Below are positions 25,759 through 35,444 of a DNA stretch of 48,771 nt, piece after piece. Under the pieces are notes generated by a model. That model was not told the origin of the DNA. It ran no database searches and was given only the letters and a program-made list of their open reading frames with translations. A program made the translations under genes and the position numbers. This DNA is from Thalassotalea sp. (GTDB lineage Bacteria > Pseudomonadota > Gammaproteobacteria > Enterobacterales > Alteromonadaceae), in contig JAKVCY010000006.1 in assembly GCA_022448425.1 (NCBI GenBank), forward strand, positions 1 to 48,771. Reading direction: 5' to 3'. Every line of letters starts with the position of its first letter. Position 1 is the first letter of the stretch.

Positions 25759-28358
25759 TACGACTCCTCCAACGCAAGTTCTTTATGTTTCTGTGTATCA
25801 CCTGTTTCGCTAATATTTACCACTTGGATTTTTTCATGGTCACGAGCCGGACGAATCTGATCACGCTCATTGACGAACTGAATATTGGTATCTTGCTTGT
25901 CAGAATTGACGAACTGACGGAAGCGCTTCAGGGCCTCTGGGTTTTCGATGGTCGTTTTCCACTCACATTGATATTTGCCAATCACTTGCGACATTTGATT
26001 TTCCAGTGTTTCACCAATACCTAAACTATCTTCGATAACCACTTGTTTTAAATACTCAAGTCCACCTTCTAAGTTTTCCATCCAAACAGATGTGCGTTGC
26101 AAGCGATCACCAGTTTGAATGTAAAAAGCCATTACGCGGTCGATGTATTTAATTAAGGTTTCATCATCAAGGTCGGTAGCAAATAGGTCAGCATGACGAG
26201 GTTTCATTCCACCATTGCCACACACGTATAGATTCCAACCTTTGTCAGTAGCAATAACACCAAAATCTTTACTCTGTGCTTCAGCACACTCGCGGGTACA
26301 GCCAGAAACCGCAAACTTCAATTTATGTGGGGCGCGAATACCTTTGTAACGATTTTCTATAAATATCGCCATCGAGACGCTATCTTGAACACCATAACGA
26401 CACCAAGTGCTGCCTACACATGACTTAACGGTACGTACCGCTTTGCCGTATGCATGACCTGTCTCCATACCAGCTTCGATAAGCTCTGACCAAATGTCAG
26501 GTAATTGTTCTACGCGAGCGCCGAATAAATCAATACGTTGTCCGCCTGTAATCTTGGTGTAGAGCTTATACTTTTTAGCCACTTCTCCGATGGTAATCAG
26601 TCGTTCTGGGGTAATCTCACCACCTGGTACACGCGGTACGACCGAGTATGTGCCATCTTTTTGCATGTTAGCTAAGAAGTTATCGTTGGTATCTTGTAGC
26701 GGTAACTTGCTCGCATCGAGAATATAATCATTCCATACTGACGCTAGAATAGAACCAACAGTTGGTTTACACACTTCACATCCGAGACCCTTACCATGGC
26801 TTTCAATTAATTCTTCAAAGCTCTTAATACCGTTAACTTTGATAATGTCGAATAGCTCACGACGAGAGTACGCAAAGTGTTCACAAATATCTTTCTTAAC
26901 TTCAACGCCGCGATTCTCTAGCTCTTTATCAACAACGTTCTTAAGTAATGCCGAACAACCACCACAGCCCGTGCTCGCTTTTGTGCAAGCTTTAACGTCC
27001 GCTACTGAACACGCTCCACCATCGACCGCATCAATGATGTCGCCTTTAGTGACATTTAAGCAGGAACAAATAGTGGCGGTTTCAGGTAAAGCATCTGCAC
27101 CTAAAGTCGGTTTTTCCCCGCTAGATGGAAGGATAAGAGCTTCTGGCTCATTAGGTAGCTCAATGCCATTGAGCATGTATTGCAGTAAGCTATCGTATTC
27201 AGACGTATCGCCTACTAGCACCGCACCCAGCAAAAGCTTTTGATCTTGAGACACGACAATTTTTTTATAAACGCCAAGCGGTTGGTTTTCATACATATAG
27301 CTAAGAGCACCAGGCGTTCTGCCATGCGCATCACCAATTGAACCTACATCAACCCCCATCAGTTTTAATTTAGTGCTCATGTCGGCACCGGTAAAACGCA
27401 AAGGAGCTTCTTCTATGAGATTAATATGATTGGCAATGATGTCTTGTGCAGCCACTTTTGCCATAGTGTAACCTGGTGCAACTAAGCCATATATCATGTT
27501 TTGATAGAGTGCACATTCACCTATGGCATAAATGTTACTGTCAGAGGTCAGACACTGCTCATTAACGACAATGCCACCTCGTTCACCGATCGTTAGCTCA
27601 AATTCGCGCGCTAAATTATCGTATGGACGAATACCTGCCGAAAACAAAACGAGGTCTGTTTCTAAACTCTCACCATCGGCAAACACAAGTCGATACCTGC
27701 ACTGTTCCCCTGCCTCTATAACTTGTGTTGCTTTGCCCGTATGAACTTGAACACCCAACTCTTCGATTTTGTCTTTCAGTAAACGGCCGCCGCCCGCGTC
27801 GACTTGCACCGCCATTAATTGTGGCGCAAACTCAACGACATGTGTCGCTAAGCCAAGCTGTTTCAACGCATTGGCAGCTTCTAAACCTAATAAACCGCCA
27901 CCGATCACCACACCAACTTTACTGCAGCTTGCACTTTGCTGAATAGACTCCAGGTCGTCTATTGTCCTGTATACAAGGCAATGGTCTTGATCTCCCCCAG
28001 GGATCGGTGGCACAAAAGGATATGAGCCTGTTGCGAGAATTAATTTGTCATACTCAAAAACATCGCCAGCAACGGTGGTGACTTTTTGTTGTTGTTTATC
28101 GATACCAACAACTTTCGCATTGGTATGAAAGTCAACTTGCCAATCTTGATAAGTCGCTTCATCCGTCAATGCTAGGTCATCTGCCGTCTTGCCGCTGAAG
28201 TACTCCGATAAGTGCACGCGATCGTAGGCGAGCCTATCTTCTGCACTCAATACGGTGATTGAGATATTATGTTCAGCACCTAGATTAAATAGCTGCTCAA
28301 CTGCATGGTGCCCCACCATACCATTGCCAACAACAACGACGTTTAATTGATTAGACAT
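25758..28358 (-). CDS. nirB: NADH-dependent nitrite reductase large subunit (NirB)
   Basis: An 866-residue siroheme enzyme that reduces nitrite to ammonium with NADH in the cytoplasm. It begins with an FAD/NAD(P) oxidoreductase module (VVVGNGMVGHHAVEQL, VVIGGGLLGLEAANAL). Two BFD-like 2Fe-2S regions follow (CSCLNVTKGDI and CGGCSALL; CEVCKPTVG). The sulfite/nitrite reductase half-domains come last, with cluster and siroheme ligands C-X5-C in SCVGSTWCRYG (about residue 645) and C-X3-C in SGCTRECAEA (about residue 687). Length is slightly above E. coli NirB (847). It lies between the porin gene and nirD in the NasST-controlled operon. Confidence 0.97.
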   Translation of the reverse strand: MSNQLNVVVVGNGMVGHHAVEQLFNLGAEHNISITVLSAEDRLAYDRVHLSEYFSGKTADDLALTDEATYQDWQVDFHTNAKVVGIDKQQQKVTTVAGDVFEYDKLILATGSYPFVPPIPGGDQDHCLVYRTIDDLESIQQSASCSKVGVVIGGGLLGLEAANALKQLGLATHVVEFAPQLMAVQVDAGGGRLLKDKIEELGVQVHTGKATQVIEAGEQCRYRLVFADGESLETDLVLFSAGIRPYDNLAREFELTIGERGGIVVNEQCLTSDSNIYAIGECALYQNMIYGLVAPGYTMAKVAAQDIIANHINLIEEAPLRFTGADMSTKLKLMGVDVGSIGDAHGRTPGALSYMYENQPLGVYKKIVVSQDQKLLLGAVLVGDTSEYDSLLQYMLNGIELPNEPEALILPSSGEKPTLGADALPETATICSCLNVTKGDIIDAVDGGACSVADVKACTKASTGCGGCSALLKNVVDKELENRGVEVKKDICEHFAYSRRELFDIIKVNGIKSFEELIESHGKGLGCEVCKPTVGSILASVWNDYILDASKLPLQDTNDNFLANMQKDGTYSVVPRVPGGEITPERLITIGEVAKKYKLYTKITGGQRIDLFGARVEQLPDIWSELIEAGMETGHAYGKAVRTVKSCVGSTWCRYGVQDSVSMAIFIENRYKGIRAPHKLKFAVSGCTRECAEAQSKDFGVIATDKGWNLYVCGNGGMKPRHADLFATDLDDETLIKYIDRVMAFYIQTGDRLQRTSVWMENLEGGLEYLKQVVIEDSLGIGETLENQMSQVIGKYQCEWKTTIENPEALKRFRQFVNSDKQDTNIQFVNERDQIRPARDHEKIQVVNISETGDTQKHKELALEES

Positions 28359-28414
28359 ATTAATTCCCCTTAACTACTCAATGCCCTAGCTGTGTTTATT
28401 GTTTATCCGCACAG

Positions 28415-29599
28415 CTAGAATTTGACACCAAGCCAAACCCATAATTTATCGGTATCTACTTTTCCAGTTGCACTATCACCCGCTGAATAAGCTGAAAACT
28501 TAATGCCACCAGAGAATGTTTTATTGAATGCTCTGCCGTAAGAAACGTTAAGCTCGCTGCCGAAATCATCAACGGTAGATGTTGATTCATCCGCGCTATA
28601 ATCGTGATAAGCAACTAACCATTTACCGCCCATCGCTTTACCAGCAGCTGAGACATACAAATCTTGTAAACCTTGAGCTGGCGTACCCAAGAATTGATCA
28701 GACCAACCGTTGAAAGCATGCAGCGTCGCTAAAGGTGTTGAAAAGCCATACATACCATCATCACTGCCTAAAAGTTCGTAGCCGCCTTTATAGGTAATGC
28801 TGCTAACGGTATAACCTAATTCAGCGAGCAAATAGGACGCGTCATAGTCATTACCACCCGCCTCACAGCTCTGATTAGCATACTCAGCGGTATAACTAAG
28901 CTTGCCTTCACCGACTTTCTTACCGCCTGAAAAACGAACGCCGTAGGTGTCTAAACTATTGTCTGCACCTTCGTCAATTTCGAGGAGGTAGCTATAGCCT
29001 GTAAGCTTGCCTGCACCAGTTTGAAGTGAGGCGTTAAGTAAGTGATCTTTTGAATCTAAGTCTTTCTCTTCGCCAAAAATGCGATTACGTTTTGTTACGT
29101 ATGCGTAACTCACCGAAAACTTGTCTCTAGCACTGTAATTAAAAGACGCTGCATCGAATGTTTGCTTATCTTGACGCCAGCCAACATGACCCACAAATCG
29201 GTGGTTATCAAAGGTAATAACTTGACGACCAAGTTTTGCGGTAACAGCGCCAGCTTTGTGTTGAACATACGCTTGATCCAACTCAGTTGTCTCAGGGTCT
29301 GCTATTACGGAATAGCCCGCGCCATTGCCATTGGTGTCGTTGTAATCATCAATACCGATTGAGCGCGAGTCTTCAAATTCAACGAAGCCTGAAAAGCTGT
29401 TGTACGTTGCTGTTTTGAAGTTTAATTTTGTACTTAACGTTAGTGCATCTGCATCTTTTAGCGCGTTATCTTGGCTAACGTTTTCGTAGCGTAAGCGAAA
29501 ATCGATACTCGCTTTGCTTTCATTAGCAATAGCGGTAGGTGCAAGAATTGAAACGGCTAATGTTGTTAATAGTGTTTGAGAGATTCTGTTCAATTTCAT
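28415..29599 (-). CDS. Outer-membrane porin, alginate-export-like barrel
   Basis: A 394-residue protein with a signal peptide (LLTTLAVSILAPTAIA, cut before NES). The mature part alternates polar and aromatic residues as in a beta-barrel, beginning SIDFRLRYENVSQDNALKDADALTLSTKLNFKT and ending in an aromatic residue (LWVWLGVKF), the usual outer-membrane assembly signal. LRYENV and KLGRQVITFDNHRFVGHVGWRQ are typical of the alginate-export porin superfamily. It sits inside the nitrate operon between nrtC and nirB, so a role in passage of nitrate or nitrite across the outer membrane is likely by context only. The family assignment is from pattern memory. Confidence 0.82.
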   Translation of the reverse strand: MKLNRISQTLLTTLAVSILAPTAIANESKASIDFRLRYENVSQDNALKDADALTLSTKLNFKTATYNSFSGFVEFEDSRSIGIDDYNDTNGNGAGYSVIADPETTELDQAYVQHKAGAVTAKLGRQVITFDNHRFVGHVGWRQDKQTFDAASFNYSARDKFSVSYAYVTKRNRIFGEEKDLDSKDHLLNASLQTGAGKLTGYSYLLEIDEGADNSLDTYGVRFSGGKKVGEGKLSYTAEYANQSCEAGGNDYDASYLLAELGYTVSSITYKGGYELLGSDDGMYGFSTPLATLHAFNGWSDQFLGTPAQGLQDLYVSAAGKAMGGKWLVAYHDYSADESTSTVDDFGSELNVSYGRAFNKTFSGGIKFSAYSAGDSATGKVDTDKLWVWLGVKF

Positions 29600-29636
29600 G
29601 AGCTTTCCTTAAGTGTTTAGGTCATTACAACAGTCG

Positions 29637-30515
29637 TTATGCAACGTCTACGTCATTAGTGCTGTCGACTATTTGTAAATCACCTGTTTCTCCCGCTTTT
29701 TTACTCGATGATTGAGCCGGGATATTTTCTACTTTTCGTTGTTTTTCATATAGGAAAGTAAGCACCGCAGAGCGTAAGCGGTTGTATTCTGCATCTTGAG
29801 CTAGCGATAAACGATTGCGTGGACGCTCAAGTTTTACATCTAAAATTTCGCCCACAGTAGCAGCTGGGCCATTTGTCATCATGACAATGCGATCAGAGAG
29901 TAAAACGGCTTCGTCAACATCATGTGTGATCATGATCACAGTGTTATTGAGCTCATCTTGGATCTCCATCAAAGAGTCTTGCATATGAGCACGAGTCAAG
30001 GCATCAAGTGCGCCAAATGGCTCATCCATCAACAGTACTTCAGGTTGCATGGCTAATGCTCTGGCAATACCGACTCGTTGCTTCATACCGCCAGAAATTT
30101 CATCTGGGCGTTTGTGCATAGCATGATCCATGTGCACAAGTTTAAGATTGTGCTCAATCCAGTCTTGCATTTCGGCTTTCGACATTTTGCGATTAAAGAC
30201 TTGTTTTACCGCTAACTCGACATTTTGATAGGCCGTTAACCAAGGCAAAAGTGAGTGGTTCTGAAACACGACGGCGCGTTCTGGACCAGGCTCTGTCACT
30301 TCTTTGTTGTTTAGCAGAACACCACCTTTTGTCGCCTGCAATAAACCTGCAACTACATTTAGCACGGTTGATTTACCACAACCTGAATGACCAATTAAGG
30401 AGATGAATTCACCCTTCTTAATTTTTAAATCAACTTCCTTTAGTGCCGTAAAGTCACCTTTAGGCGTTGGGAATACCATGTCGATTTTGCTGATATCTAG
30501 TAAAATACTCATCAT
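29637..30515 (-). CDS. nrtC: Nitrate ABC transporter ATP-binding protein
   Basis: A 292-residue ABC ATPase. It shows Walker A GHSGCGKST, Q-loop VVFQNHSLLPWLTAYQNV, signature SGGMKQR, Walker B VLLMDEP and switch histidine ITHD. The sequence type is that of the nitrate/sulfonate/taurate group, and the gene order after substrate-binding protein and permease fits the nitrate importer. It lacks the C-terminal substrate-binding domain of cyanobacterial NrtC, so it is a simple ATPase (also called NrtD or NasD elsewhere). Two ATG codons stand in tandem; AGGAAAC precedes the first at 30515. Confidence 0.93.
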   Translation of the reverse strand: MMSILLDISKIDMVFPTPKGDFTALKEVDLKIKKGEFISLIGHSGCGKSTVLNVVAGLLQATKGGVLLNNKEVTEPGPERAVVFQNHSLLPWLTAYQNVELAVKQVFNRKMSKAEMQDWIEHNLKLVHMDHAMHKRPDEISGGMKQRVGIARALAMQPEVLLMDEPFGALDALTRAHMQDSLMEIQDELNNTVIMITHDVDEAVLLSDRIVMMTNGPAATVGEILDVKLERPRNRLSLAQDAEYNRLRSAVLTFLYEKQRKVENIPAQSSSKKAGETGDLQIVDSTNDVDVA

Positions 30516-30546
30516 TGTTTCCTATATCTTTTTAGTGAAAGGTGGT

Positions 30547-31545
30547 TTATCGGTTAGCGCTTTCTTTGTCCCAAGAGACAAGGCGTTGCAGTTGCAACAT
30601 GGCGCGGTCTAACAAGAAGCCAATAAACCCAATGACGATAACAGCCGTCATAATTCTGCTTAAACTTTGTGAACTACCGTTTTGGAATTCATCCCAAACA
30701 AATTTACCCAAACCCGGATTCTGCGCTAGCATCTCTGCTGCAATAAGTACCATCCATGCGATACCGAGCGATAAACGCATACCGGTAAAAATGGCTGGAA
30801 TAGACGCTGGCAACACAATCTTTTGCACATGCACTAGGCTGGGTAAGCGCAATACGCGACTAACATTGACCCAATCTTGATCAATCGCTGCCACACCTAC
30901 CGAAGTGTTAATCACCATTGGCCACAAGCAACATAGGGTCACTGTGATCATTGAGTTAATGAATGATTTAGCAAACATTGGCTCTGGTGAAACATATACA
31001 GCACTGACTACCATGGTGACCAAGGGTAACCAAGCAAGTGGCGATACCGGTTTGAACACCTGAATAATCGGGTTAATTGCGGTGTTAAGCGTTTTGCTCA
31101 GCCCCACTGCTATTCCCAGTGGAATGGCGATAACTGCGGCCAAGATGAAACCGCTCATAACCGTCACTAAACTTGTGCCGATTTGGTCAAGAAAGGTTTC
31201 TTTACCTGTGTATGCCCGGATTTTTGGTTGGTAATCTGGATCTTTTGCTATTCGCTTGGCATTACGCTCTTCCTGACGCTGATAAAAAGCCGCTTTTTTC
31301 TCGCGCTCAGATTGGTGTTCCTGATAGAGGTTGCCAATTTGAGTTACTACGGCCTTTGGTCCAGGAAACTTACCCAGAGAGGTATCAATGCTGTTAGCGG
31401 CAAATGACCAAATGACTAAGAAAACGGCGATCCCCACCATGGGTAATACAACAGCTTTTGCCCGTTGCGACAGGAACTGAAGGCTTTTTACCAACAGCGT
31501 ACTGTCACTATCTGCAGTCATCATTTTTCGAATAAGTGTGGTCAT
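30547..31545 (-). CDS. nrtB: Nitrate ABC transporter permease
   Basis: A 332-residue inner-membrane permease of the nitrate/taurate/bicarbonate group. A first membrane helix (VLPMVGIAVFLVIWSFAAN) is followed by a charged insert of about 70 residues rich in Lys/Glu/Arg, then the permease core with the EAA-like loop (VLRLPSLVHVQKIVLPASIPAIFTGMRLSLGIAWMVLIAAEML). I start it at the ATG at 31545, because GGAG lies 6 bases before it and forms part of the longer TTG reading. It lies 31 bases upstream of nrtC and should partner with NrtA and NrtC. Confidence 0.94.
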   Translation of the reverse strand: MTTLIRKMMTADSDSTLLVKSLQFLSQRAKAVVLPMVGIAVFLVIWSFAANSIDTSLGKFPGPKAVVTQIGNLYQEHQSEREKKAAFYQRQEERNAKRIAKDPDYQPKIRAYTGKETFLDQIGTSLVTVMSGFILAAVIAIPLGIAVGLSKTLNTAINPIIQVFKPVSPLAWLPLVTMVVSAVYVSPEPMFAKSFINSMITVTLCCLWPMVINTSVGVAAIDQDWVNVSRVLRLPSLVHVQKIVLPASIPAIFTGMRLSLGIAWMVLIAAEMLAQNPGLGKFVWDEFQNGSSQSLSRIMTAVIVIGFIGFLLDRAMLQLQRLVSWDKESANR

Positions 31546-31678
31546 TTTTATCTCCAAGCATCATTGAACACTTTCAACTGAGTAAGCGATTTAACTAAGC
31601 AGTTAAACTATGTACCTAAACCATGTAAGTGCTTCGCGGTGCTACTTTCCTACTAGTTTTTGTTTTTGCGATTGCTGA

Positions 31679-33088
31679 CTAAATTTTGTCGCCAGACTTC
31701 AACCCAATACTGAATTTATTAATGTATTCATTTGGTTTGGTGCCGTCGTAGACGATATTGTCAATAAAGTGTGTTTGTGGGTTACGGAAACCGTCTTCGC
31801 CCGTTAAGTCGCTAAAGTCTGTCGCTGCCATCAGCTTTTCATCCACTAGCGATTTTACTGCTTTCATATAAATATCTGGACGGTAAACTTTCTTCGCGAC
31901 ATCGAAGTACCAGCTATCAGGCTTGTCTTCGCTAATTTGTCCCCAGCGGCGCATTTGCGTTAAATACCAAATAGCATCAGAGTAGTAAGGGTAAGTCGCG
32001 TTGTAGCGGAAGAATACGTTGAAATCAGGCACCGCACGCTTATCACCTTTTTCATATTCAAAGGTGCCTGTCATGCTGTTTGCGATAACATCGTAATCGG
32101 CGCCAACATAATTAGATTGTGATAAGATTTTTACAGCTTCAGGACGGTTTGCGTTGTCGTTTTCGTCTAGCCATTTAGCTGCGCGAATCAACGCACGTGT
32201 TAAACGAATTGTGGTGTTTGGGTATTTCTCAGCGAATGCTTTAGTAATACCGAAAACTTTCTCTGGGTTGTCTTTCCAAATTTCGTAATCAGTAACAACA
32301 GGCACCCCAATACCTTTAAATACCGCTTGTTGATTCCATGGCTCACCTACGCAGTAACCGTAAATTGTTCCGGCTTCCAACGTTGCAGGCATTTGTGGCG
32401 GTGGCGTTACTGAAAGTAGCGCTTCAGCATCAATTTTCCCTGAGGTATCACCTTTGTGTGGTGCATAAAAACCTGGGTGAATGCCACCCGCCGCTAACCA
32501 GTAACGTAGTTCATAGTTGTGCGTTGATACTGGAAAAACCATACCCATGTTAAATGGCTTGCCTTCTTCAGCGTACCTTTCAACTACTGGCTTTAACGCA
32601 TCTGCTTTAATCGGATGCACAGGCTTACCGTCAGGACGCTTAGGGATATTACCCTTCATTTGCTTCCAAATTTCGTTCGATACTGTAATGCCGTTACCAT
32701 TTAAATCCATTGAAAATGGGGTAATGATTTCAGCTTTTGTGCCATAACCGATTGTTGCAGCGATAGGCTGCCCTGCTAACATGTGCGCACCGTCTAAGCG
32801 ACCGTCAATTACACCGTCAAGTAGTACTTTCCAGTTTGCTTGTGCTTCGATGGTGACGTAAAGGCCTTCATCTTCGAAGTAGCCTTTTTCGTATGCAATA
32901 GCGATTGGCGCCATATCAGTAAGTTTAATGAAGCCAAACTTAAGCTCTTCTTTTTCAGGGTAGCCAAGTTCTTCTGCTACTGATTGATTCGCCAACATAG
33001 CGCTGGATAAACAAAGGCTAGCCACTAACGCTTGACCCATTATTTTCCGGTATAAATGTTTAGGTTGTTTAAAGATTGTTTTAAACAT
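31679..33088 (-). CDS. nrtA: Nitrate-binding periplasmic protein (NrtA)
   Basis: A 469-residue substrate-binding protein of the nitrate ABC importer. The N-terminus carries a long Sec signal ([21 protein letters not shown]). The mature part starts [27 protein letters not shown] and keeps family stretches such as [32 protein letters not shown] and [12 protein letters not shown]. The start at 33088 follows GGAGG with 5 bases spacing; a longer TTG reading has no support. It is the first gene after the NasT leader and terminator. It is paralogous to NasS (33440-34579), which lacks a signal peptide. Confidence 0.95.
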   Translation of the reverse strand: MFKTIFKQPKHLYRKIMGQALVASLCLSSAMLANQSVAEELGYPEKEELKFGFIKLTDMAPIAIAYEKGYFEDEGLYVTIEAQANWKVLLDGVIDGRLDGAHMLAGQPIAATIGYGTKAEIITPFSMDLNGNGITVSNEIWKQMKGNIPKRPDGKPVHPIKADALKPVVERYAEEGKPFNMGMVFPVSTHNYELRYWLAAGGIHPGFYAPHKGDTSGKIDAEALLSVTPPPQMPATLEAGTIYGYCVGEPWNQQAVFKGIGVPVVTDYEIWKDNPEKVFGITKAFAEKYPNTTIRLTRALIRAAKWLDENDNANRPEAVKILSQSNYVGADYDVIANSMTGTFEYEKGDKRAVPDFNVFFRYNATYPYYSDAIWYLTQMRRWGQISEDKPDSWYFDVAKKVYRPDIYMKAVKSLVDEKLMAATDFSDLTGEDGFRNPQTHFIDNIVYDGTKPNEYINKFSIGLKSGDKI

Positions 33089-33102
33089 TTTTTCCTCCAA
33101 AT

Positions 33103-33149
33103 AAAAAAGCCCGCTGCACACTCAATAAAAATTAAGATGCTTGCGGGCT
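33103..33149 (-). terminator. Leader terminator in front of nrtA (antitermination target)
   Basis: On the minus strand AGCCCGC (33149-33143) pairs with GCGGGCT (33114-33108), with a T6 run next to it, ending about 15 bases before the nrtA start codon. A terminator inside the 5' untranslated leader, downstream of tandem hairpins, is the layout expected for NasT/NasR-type ANTAR antitermination. Confidence 0.82.
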
Positions 33150-33216
33150 ACGATGCCAAACTAATTTGTTACCACGCCTTTGCGGTTTAATTAGTTAAAA
33201 AAATTGTTGTATTCGC

Positions 33217-33299
33217 CTCTAAAATGCTTCGTTTTAGAGTAGTTATACCTACAGCCGTTGCAGGGTTGATTTTGATTTTCGTTTGTTCAACTACAAACG
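33217..33299 (-). ncRNA. Candidate ANTAR-target leader RNA of the nrt-nir-nas operon
   Basis: Three hairpins stand in a row on the minus strand before the leader terminator. Hairpin 1 is CGTTTGT/ACAAACG with a six-base loop AGTTGA (33299-33280). Hairpin 2 is CCTGCA/TGTAGG with loop ACGGC (33264-33248). Hairpin 3 is CTCTAAAA/TTTTAGAG with loop CGAAGCA (33239-33217). ANTAR proteins bind paired small hairpins that usually have hexaloops with A at position 1 and G at position 4. Hairpin 2 has A1 and G4 but only five loop bases by simple pairing, so the exact match is uncertain. Context (nasT and nasS directly upstream) is the main support. Confidence 0.6.
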
Positions 33300-33439
33300 C
33301 TATATAACTTCGATTTAACTAATTCACATATAATGCCAAGTTTAATCAAATTCGTTACCCTATGTTTTTATTGGTATTTTTTGATTTGTTAAATATAAGA
33401 CCATTTAGAGCTAAGCAGCACTTGCATTGAATTGGCGCA

Positions 33440-34579
33440 TCAAAGACCAATTTTGGTGCTTTTAAACACCGCAACATTATTCTTCGCCTCTGGACTTCCA
33501 AACGCCGATAAATAGATATCTTGACGAAACACCTTTTTGATCAAAGTTTCTTGCGCTTGTTTAGGTTCGATATGTTGATGTTTCACCATTTGGCTTAACA
33601 ACCATTCTCCATGGAACAGCTCTGGCTTGTTAATAGTATCTATCCCCTCAACCGAAAAGCGGTTGTAGCTTGGAATATGCCTCGGTGACAAACTATGGTG
33701 CACTAAACAGCTGCCAATTAACGAAGGAGCAATGACAGACAAATGCAAATCTAAATAAGGGTGACGCGATAATATGCGAGCCGCCTCAAAACGGTTAGCG
33801 ACGTGTGTCAACCAGTTGCACGCTCTTTGCAATGCAAAAATAATGGCTTTGGTTGCTTCGGGATAGCGTAATTGCCAATCCTCTCTCATCGCCAATACTT
33901 TTTCAGGCATGTCAGGCCAAATATCACAAGATGTTACGCCAGTGACACCTACGCCATCGCGCACAGCTTTAGCATTCCATGGGCCGCCTACACAAAAACC
34001 ATCAATATCATCGGACTGCAATGCTTCAACCATGCTTGCCGGTGGAATAATCACAATCTCAACATCATCTATCGCGACATTATTCTGAGTAAGCCATGAG
34101 GTTAATTGATAGTAATGACAGCTATGCGGGTAAACCGTCGCAAATTTGAGTTTGCTGCCACTTTCTTTTCGCGCTTCAACTATAGGTTTTAATAGCGCAG
34201 CACTAATGGGAAAGTCGATACGATGTATCTGATTGCTAAATTTTATTTCTTCATATAGCGCCGTTGATATCGTTATACCGTTACCATTTTGACTTAGCAC
34301 CATCGGCGCAATGACATTAACGGCCTCGCCGCTAAGCCCAAGTGTACTAGCCATTGGCATAGGTGCGAGAAATTGCGCAACATCTAAAACACCTGCGTGT
34401 AACTTATCTCGCATCGTTGCCCAAGAATATTGCTTTTTCAGCGTCACATTAAGACCAACATCAGCAAAATAGCCAAGCTCATACGCAACGACAAGTGGCG
34501 CACAATCCGTTAGTGGCATAAAGCCAAGTGCTATATCAGCAATTTCTAGCTCAAAAAATTGATGATGATTCATATTCAT
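33440..34579 (-). CDS. nasS: Nitrate/nitrite sensor NasS
   Basis: A 379-residue NrtA-like binding protein without a signal peptide, so it should stay in the cytoplasm. It begins with LEIADIALGFMPLTDCAPLVVAYELGYFADVGLNVTL and keeps LSQNGNGITIS and GFCVGGPWNAKAV, the stretches that bind the anion in NrtA. In the NasS-NasT system NasS holds NasT inactive until nitrate or nitrite binds. It overlaps nasT by 4 bases (ATGA), so the pair is translationally coupled. The nrtA leader begins about 140 bases beyond its stop codon. Confidence 0.93.
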   Translation of the reverse strand: MNMNHHQFFELEIADIALGFMPLTDCAPLVVAYELGYFADVGLNVTLKKQYSWATMRDKLHAGVLDVAQFLAPMPMASTLGLSGEAVNVIAPMVLSQNGNGITISTALYEEIKFSNQIHRIDFPISAALLKPIVEARKESGSKLKFATVYPHSCHYYQLTSWLTQNNVAIDDVEIVIIPPASMVEALQSDDIDGFCVGGPWNAKAVRDGVGVTGVTSCDIWPDMPEKVLAMREDWQLRYPEATKAIIFALQRACNWLTHVANRFEAARILSRHPYLDLHLSVIAPSLIGSCLVHHSLSPRHIPSYNRFSVEGIDTINKPELFHGEWLLSQMVKHQHIEPKQAQETLIKKVFRQDIYLSAFGSPEAKNNVAVFKSTKIGL

Positions 34580-35181
34580 GACGACTTCTCCAATAATTGC
34601 GCCAACGACAGAATATTCTTAGCCACATCTTCTAACTTCTGACTGTTGTCCATCGCCATTTTTCGTATGCGGTGGTATGCTTCTTTTTCCGTTAAACTTT
34701 TTGATTCCATCAACCAAGTCTTAGCTTGATCAATAACCCGCTGGTTCGATAACCGTTGCTTAGTTTTAACCAGCTCGCTTTTGAGTGCTTGGTAAGCAGA
34801 GAATTGGGCAACAGCCGTATCAATGATCGAGCGGACACGCTCGGGATCTACACCGCCAGCAACATATGCACTAACGCCTGACTTAACTGTCGCGTTGATC
34901 GTCTCTGTATCTCCTTGTGCAGAGAACATAACCACCGGCTTGGGGTTTGAAGTGGAAAGAATGCTTAGGCTGTCTAGAATATCACGGTTTGGTGACTCTA
35001 CATCGATAATAATAATGTTGGGTTGGAGTTGCTCAACTTGTTTGAGCAAAGACATCCCTGTAGTCGCCACATGACGAATACAATATTGCGAACAATCTAA
35101 AGCATTAATCAGGACTTCTGCTTTATTATTGTCATCTTCTATTAGTAGTACGTTGAGTTCTTGTTTTTTTTCTTTTGGCAT
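34576..35181 (-). CDS. nasT: ANTAR-domain antitermination regulator NasT
   Basis: A 201-residue protein with an N-terminal receiver-like domain (about residues 8-125: NVLLIEDDNNKAEVL, NIIIIDVESPNRD, KPVVMFSA) and a C-terminal ANTAR domain (about 135-195: LVKTKQRLSNQRVIDQAKTWLMESKSLTEKEAYHRIRKMAMDNSQKLEDVAKNIL). ANTAR domains bind hairpin RNA and prevent termination. Here the obvious target is the hairpin leader before nrtA. NasS, the next gene, is its expected inhibitor. A good downstream reading frame starts at the ATG at 35181. Confidence 0.94.
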   Translation of the reverse strand: MPKEKKQELNVLLIEDDNNKAEVLINALDCSQYCIRHVATTGMSLLKQVEQLQPNIIIIDVESPNRDILDSLSILSTSNPKPVVMFSAQGDTETINATVKSGVSAYVAGGVDPERVRSIIDTAVAQFSAYQALKSELVKTKQRLSNQRVIDQAKTWLMESKSLTEKEAYHRIRKMAMDNSQKLEDVAKNILSLAQLLEKSS

Positions 35182-35385
35182 CTTGTTTCACAAAATATTA
35201 GCCTTTAACCTGTTCTGAGCACTAAATTGGTTAATAACTACGACAAGTTGACTTAACTATCAGAAAGTAAGACAAATTTCATACCACTTAGATAAACTCA
35301 TATAATTCAGTAACATATACTTTACAACGCTGAATATATGTCTTGTTTATGGGCTAATACAATGCAAGGTATGCGTTATTTTGGT

Positions 35386-35415
35386 GAAAAAAAAGGCCAG
35401 CCGATGCTGACCTTT
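35386..35415 (-). terminator. Terminator of the PA-trypsin protease gene
   Basis: On the minus strand AAAGGTCAGC and GCTGGCCTTT pair (one G-U) around ATCG and are followed by a long T-run (about eight T). It lies about 30 bases after the protease stop codon. The stem closely resembles the one at 20295-20322. Confidence 0.9.
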
Positions 35416-35444
35416 ATAAGTTTTGTTAAACGCTAACGGTTAAA

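Noticed and set aside
33300..33439. Sigma-54 promoter upstream of nrtA
   Set aside because: A TTGGCA segment on the minus strand suggested one, but the GC doublet expected 10 bases after GG is GA. I do not call it.
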